Of a DNA stretch of 64,000 nucleotides, positions 61,010 through 64,000 are shown in pieces; within the stretch, counting starts at the first letter, position 1; every line of letters starts with the position of its first letter. The stretch is from Paenibacillus_E oryzisoli_A. Its GTDB lineage: Bacteria > Bacillota > Bacilli > Paenibacillales > NBRC-103111. The stretch spans positions 248,001-312,000 of the forward strand of contig NZ_JBCMUN010000001.1 in the NCBI RefSeq assembly GCF_050467285.1, read 5' to 3'. The notes under the pieces are model-generated. The model had not been told where the DNA came from, made no database searches, and saw only the letters and a list, made by a program, of their open reading frames with translations. A program made the translations under genes and the position numbers.

Positions 61010-62814
61010 TGAATCACAGTCTGATTCGTAAAGTTTACATTTATTTCGTCATCCTAATCACGCTGGCCTTGGTGACGGTGGGGGTCACCGGCTACTGGCG
61101 ATCATCCAATGCATTGGAGGACCAGTATGAAGGGCTCTTGACGCAAATCGTAGATAATGTCCTGCATGAAACGGATTTATTTTTGAAAAGCTACGAGCGG
61201 GCGACGCTTTCGATTATGATCTCGCCGGTCGTCAAAGAGGCGCTGGACCTGCCTCCCAATTCGACATCTGACTTTTATACGTCTGAAATGGCCATGAAGG
61301 GCGTATTTCAGCCCGTTCTCATCAACAATCCTGAAATCTCCATGACGTACATCGTCGGATTCAACGGGTTTCAGGCCACGGATTTCAATGTCCACATCGT
61401 TCCCTTCAATTACCAAGGGTTCCAGGAATATGTCGAACAACTGAAGGAAGACGAGGATATCAGCGGAAAGCTGAAAATTCAGGACTCGGGGTTTCTGGAC
61501 GGTCATCTCACACTGATACGCAAATTGGCGGATCGCACGTCATCCAAATCTTTTAAAGGTATTATGGGCTTCGAGCTGAAAATCGGGGAGCTGACGACAC
61601 TCTGGAAGGGCATCAAGCTCGGAGAATCCGGCTATTTTTTTATCGTCAACGATCGCGGCAAAATCTTATACCATCCGGACCCGAGCCGTATCGGCAAACA
61701 GCTGGACGGCATGCATTTCGACACCGTTGAAGCGAAGACCGACCAGGTTTTTGAACTGCCCGGCGAGCCGGGGCGGGTGTTCTTTAGCCGCAAGTCCGAC
61801 TATTCCGGCTGGACGCTCGTCGCCAGCATGTCGGTCGCGGAACAGAGCAAGCCCATTTCAGACTTGCGGCAAACGACGCTCATCGTCGGCATTCTCACCC
61901 TGATTGCTGCTTTATATCTGGCGTATCGGTTCGGTCAATCGATCGTTCGGCCTGTTCGACTGTTGGAAAGTGGGATGCGCAAGACGGCCAAAGGGCAGTG
62001 GACGCGTGTGCCGGTTTCCGGAAGCCGCGACGAGATGGATCAGCTGATTATCAGCTACAATACGATGGTTACGCGGTTGGAGGAGCTTGTTGAACGGGTC
62101 TACGAGACCGAACTGCGCAATCAGGACAATCTCATGAAACGGCAGCTGGCCGAGTTCCAAGCGCTGCAATTGCAAATTAATCCGCATTTCTTGTACAACA
62201 CGCTGGAGATTATTATTTGCTATGCCGTGATCCAGAAATCAAGCGAAATCAAAGATATCGTTCGTTCGCTGTCGTATATGCTGCGCTACTCCGTCCGAAC
62301 CGATTTGGAGGAAATTACGGTCGCCAACGAGCTGAAGCATGTGCTCTATTTTATGTCCATTATGAAGTACCGCAACCAGCGTGAATTTGAAATCGATGTT
62401 CGCATCAACACGGATTATTTATTGGACAGCATGGTTCGCTTGACGCTGCAGCCCTTGGTCGAAAATGTGTTCAAGCATGCGTTTCCTCACGGCATTGAAG
62501 ATTCCCACACGATTAGGATTGACGCCTGGAAGGATGAGGCGGATTTCTATGTCACGGTCGAAGATAATGGCTGCGGCATTGAACAGGAAGCTCTTCTGCA
62601 ATTAAACGGGCGGCTTGAGAATAGCCGAGAGGAGCAGCTGGAGGATGCACAGGCCATGTATGAAGGCAGCATCGGGCTGCTCAATGTGCATAACCGAATT
62701 CAGATGGTGTTCGGACCGCAGTACGGGCTTTCTATTCAAAGCGAGTGGGGGGCAGGTACGAAAGTGACGATCCGCATGCCGGCTTCCCCCACAAAAAAAG
62801 TCATACCGCTATAA
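61009..62814 (+). CDS. YesM-type sensor histidine kinase
   Basis: A 601-residue kinase: membrane helices at about 10-28 and 289-306 enclose a Cache sensor domain, which may bind a sugar-loaded binding protein or sugar. HAMP follows, then the His_kinase domain ALQLQINPHFLYNTLEIIIC with His393 and the HATPase with LVENVFKHAFPHG, DNGCGI and GSIGLLNVHNRI. GTG 61006 is also possible. It pairs with the regulator that it overlaps by one base. Copy 2 of the 37-base element begins within its last codons. Confidence 0.95.
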   Translation: MNHSLIRKVYIYFVILITLALVTVGVTGYWRSSNALEDQYEGLLTQIVDNVLHETDLFLKSYERATLSIMISPVVKEALDLPPNSTSDFYTSEMAMKGVFQPVLINNPEISMTYIVGFNGFQATDFNVHIVPFNYQGFQEYVEQLKEDEDISGKLKIQDSGFLDGHLTLIRKLADRTSSKSFKGIMGFELKIGELTTLWKGIKLGESGYFFIVNDRGKILYHPDPSRIGKQLDGMHFDTVEAKTDQVFELPGEPGRVFFSRKSDYSGWTLVASMSVAEQSKPISDLRQTTLIVGILTLIAALYLAYRFGQSIVRPVRLLESGMRKTAKGQWTRVPVSGSRDEMDQLIISYNTMVTRLEELVERVYETELRNQDNLMKRQLAEFQALQLQINPHFLYNTLEIIICYAVIQKSSEIKDIVRSLSYMLRYSVRTDLEEITVANELKHVLYFMSIMKYRNQREFEIDVRINTDYLLDSMVRLTLQPLVENVFKHAFPHGIEDSHTIRIDAWKDEADFYVTVEDNGCGIEQEALLQLNGRLENSREEQLEDAQAMYEGSIGLLNVHNRIQMVFGPQYGLSIQSEWGAGTKVTIRMPASPTKKVIPL

Positions 62815-62826
62815 AACAGCACAATG
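62790..62826 (+). promoter_or_regulatory. Shared 37-bp regulatory element, copy 2
   Basis: CACAAAAAAAGTCATA is identical to 57235-57250, followed by a similar 21 bases with TATAAA (62810-62815) at the position of CATAAT in copy 1, ending CACAATG. It overlaps the stop of the kinase gene and lies 121 bases before the permease start, versus 174 bases for copy 1 before the GH95-like gene. Confidence 0.5.
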
Positions 62827-62910
62827 CTGGAGCCTCTCCTCTTTTGTATCCTAAAGACAGTAAGCGATTACATCAACCACGTCACGGTTATCGAAATGGG
62901 GGAGGGGTTT

Positions 62911-63888
62911 ATGGAAGCTTCGGCTAGCAAGAGCAGCGTCATACCTGCCGTTGTCGGTAAAAGAAAGGGAAGCTATCTGTTCCGACTAAGGAATAACGCA
63001 ATCAGTCATTGGCAGCTCTACCTGTTTATGCTGCTGCCGATTATTTACTTGATCATCTTCAAATACGTGCCAATGTATGGGGCGCTCATTGCCTTCAAAA
63101 ATTATATTCCGACCAAAGGCGTCTGGGGCAGCGACTGGGTGGGACTGAAGCATTTCGACCGCTTTTTCCATTCGTATGAGTTCGTTCGGGTCATGAAGAA
63201 TACCGTGCTGCTCAGCTTGTACAGCCTGTTTGCTGGATTTCCGTTCCCGATCGTCCTGGCGCTCTCCCTAAACTATGTGAATGCGCGCTTCTTTAAGAAG
63301 ACCGTGCAAATGGTCACGTACGCGCCGCATTTTATTTCCGTCGTCGTTATGGTCGGCATCATCCTGCAAATGTTGGATCCGCGGGTTGGCCTGGTGCAAA
63401 CGATTATGAAATTTATCGGGCTTCCCTCCGTCAATTTCATGGGCATTCCCGAGTGGTTCTCACACGTGTTTGTCTGGTCAGGAATATGGCAAAATGTTGG
63501 GTTCTCCTGCATCATCTACTTGGCCGCGCTTGCGGCGGTCGATCCCTCGCTGCATGAAGCGGCGGTGATGGACGGAGCCAATAAGTTGCGCCGCATGTGG
63601 CACGTCGATCTGCCAGGGATTATGCCGGTAGCCGTCATTTTGCTGATCATGAACACCGGTCATGTGCTGGACATCGGCTTTGAAAAAGTATTGCTCATGC
63701 AGAATCCGCTCAATCTGAGCTCATCTGAGGTGATCGATACGTTTGTGTACAAAGTCGGTCTGGCTTCGACAGCGATCAACTATTCCTATTCATCGGCCAT
63801 CGGATTGTTTAAATCGGTCATTAACTTAGTCCTGCTGGTACTTGTAAATCGGATCGCCAGAAAATTGGGACAAACGAGTCTGTGGTAA
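62911..63888 (+). CDS. Sugar ABC transporter permease (LplB type), second system
   Basis: A 325-residue MalF-like permease with six helices, paralogous to the one at 26300: KYVPMYGALIAFKNYIPTKG, GSDWVGLKHFDRFFHSYEF and the EAA loop LHEAAVMDGANKLRRMWHVDLPG. ATG 62911 follows GGGGAGGGG; ATG 62896 and 62824 are in-frame alternatives. It starts the second permease operon. No binding protein is seen before the window ends, so one may lie downstream. Confidence 0.92.
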   Translation: MEASASKSSVIPAVVGKRKGSYLFRLRNNAISHWQLYLFMLLPIIYLIIFKYVPMYGALIAFKNYIPTKGVWGSDWVGLKHFDRFFHSYEFVRVMKNTVLLSLYSLFAGFPFPIVLALSLNYVNARFFKKTVQMVTYAPHFISVVVMVGIILQMLDPRVGLVQTIMKFIGLPSVNFMGIPEWFSHVFVWSGIWQNVGFSCIIYLAALAAVDPSLHEAAVMDGANKLRRMWHVDLPGIMPVAVILLIMNTGHVLDIGFEKVLLMQNPLNLSSSEVIDTFVYKVGLASTAINYSYSSAIGLFKSVINLVLLVLVNRIARKLGQTSLW

Positions 63889-63903
63889 GAAGGAGGCGCT
63901 TCA

Positions 63904-64000
63904 ATGACAGGACGCATGAAAGAAAGTGCGGATGACAGGCTGTTTACGATTTTGAACTACATCATCCTGTCCGTATTCACGATTACGATTCTCTATCCTC
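63904..64000 (+). CDS. Sugar ABC transporter permease (LplC type), start only
   Basis: A 32-codon fragment beginning MTGRMKESADDRLFTILNYI and continuing SVFTITILYP, which matches the first helix of LplC/MalG-like permeases (compare VIVTLYPLLYV at 27350). AAGAAGGAGG lies just upstream and the preceding permease ends 15 bases before. The gene continues beyond the window. Confidence 0.85.
   Translation, partial: MTGRMKESADDRLFTILNYIILSVFTITILYP

Overview
The window looks like chromosomal DNA of an endospore-forming, aerobic, low-to-medium GC Gram-positive bacterium of the Paenibacillaceae (Paenibacillus or a close relative). This is inferred from gene content: a gerA-type germinant receptor operon, a YhcN/YlaJ spore lipoprotein, a YjcZ-like micro-protein, a caa3 oxidase operon, a CvfC/YpgR homologue, YesMN/AraC regulators next to LplABC-type sugar transporters, and strong AGGAGG ribosome sites. 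No species assignment is attempted. No rRNA, tRNA, CRISPR array, transposase or prophage was recognised.

Layout. 1-2.9 kb: end of a thiamine operon (thiS tail, thiG, thiD, thiE), interrupted between thiG and thiD by a hairpin array. 3.1-4.9 kb: winged-helix regulator plus M29 aminopeptidase. 4.9-5.7 kb: two hairpin-repeat arrays. 5.7-7.6 kb: AraC regulator divergent from a sugar-phosphate isomerase-like gene. 7.7-14 kb: TVP38 and PAP2 membrane proteins, a luciferase-like oxidoreductase, a divergent IF-3 paralogue, a C39-like exoprotein and an M48 protease. 14-18.9 kb (minus strand): CvfC-like HEAT protein, guanylate-kinase-like protein, DEAD-box helicase with an RGG tail, YhcN lipoprotein. 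19-24.4 kb: ctaCDEF and ctaG plus a DUF420/CtaM gene. 24.6-32.3 kb: sugar ABC transporter with two paralogous binding proteins around a membrane-bound AraC regulator. 32.4-42.2 kb: NarL/DesK-type two-component pair, VC0807 protein, MFS, AraC/MATE pair, a cytochrome c lipoprotein and an LTA-synthase-type sulfatase. 42.4-47.3 kb: ABC-2 exporter followed by a HelD-type helicase. 47.4-51.3 kb: YjcZ-like ORF and germinant receptor operon. 51.4-56.1 kb: secreted protein, ABC-2 exporter and OmpR two-component system in one operon. 56.2 kb: MgtC-like gene. 57.4-64 kb: GH95-like hydrolase, YesNM two-component system and the start of a second sugar permease operon.

Two signals stand out. First, six of the seven gaps longer than 300 bases hold arrays of short hairpins; stem sequences differ between arrays but spacing is nearly fixed (about 52 then 62 bases, so a unit of about 115 bases). 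The seventh such gap holds an unrelated interspersed repeat. The six gaps hold seven arrays in total. Second, the operon at 51.5-56.1 kb is preceded by six hexamers of the form TTWAGN at exactly 11-base steps, leading into a TATCAT -10 box. This looks like a binding array for the operon's own OmpR-type regulator and marks the operon as a self-regulated envelope module with an unidentified secreted component. A 37-base element shared by the upstream regions of the GH95-like gene and the last permease operon suggests these two carbohydrate loci are co-regulated, probably by the YesN-type regulator between them.
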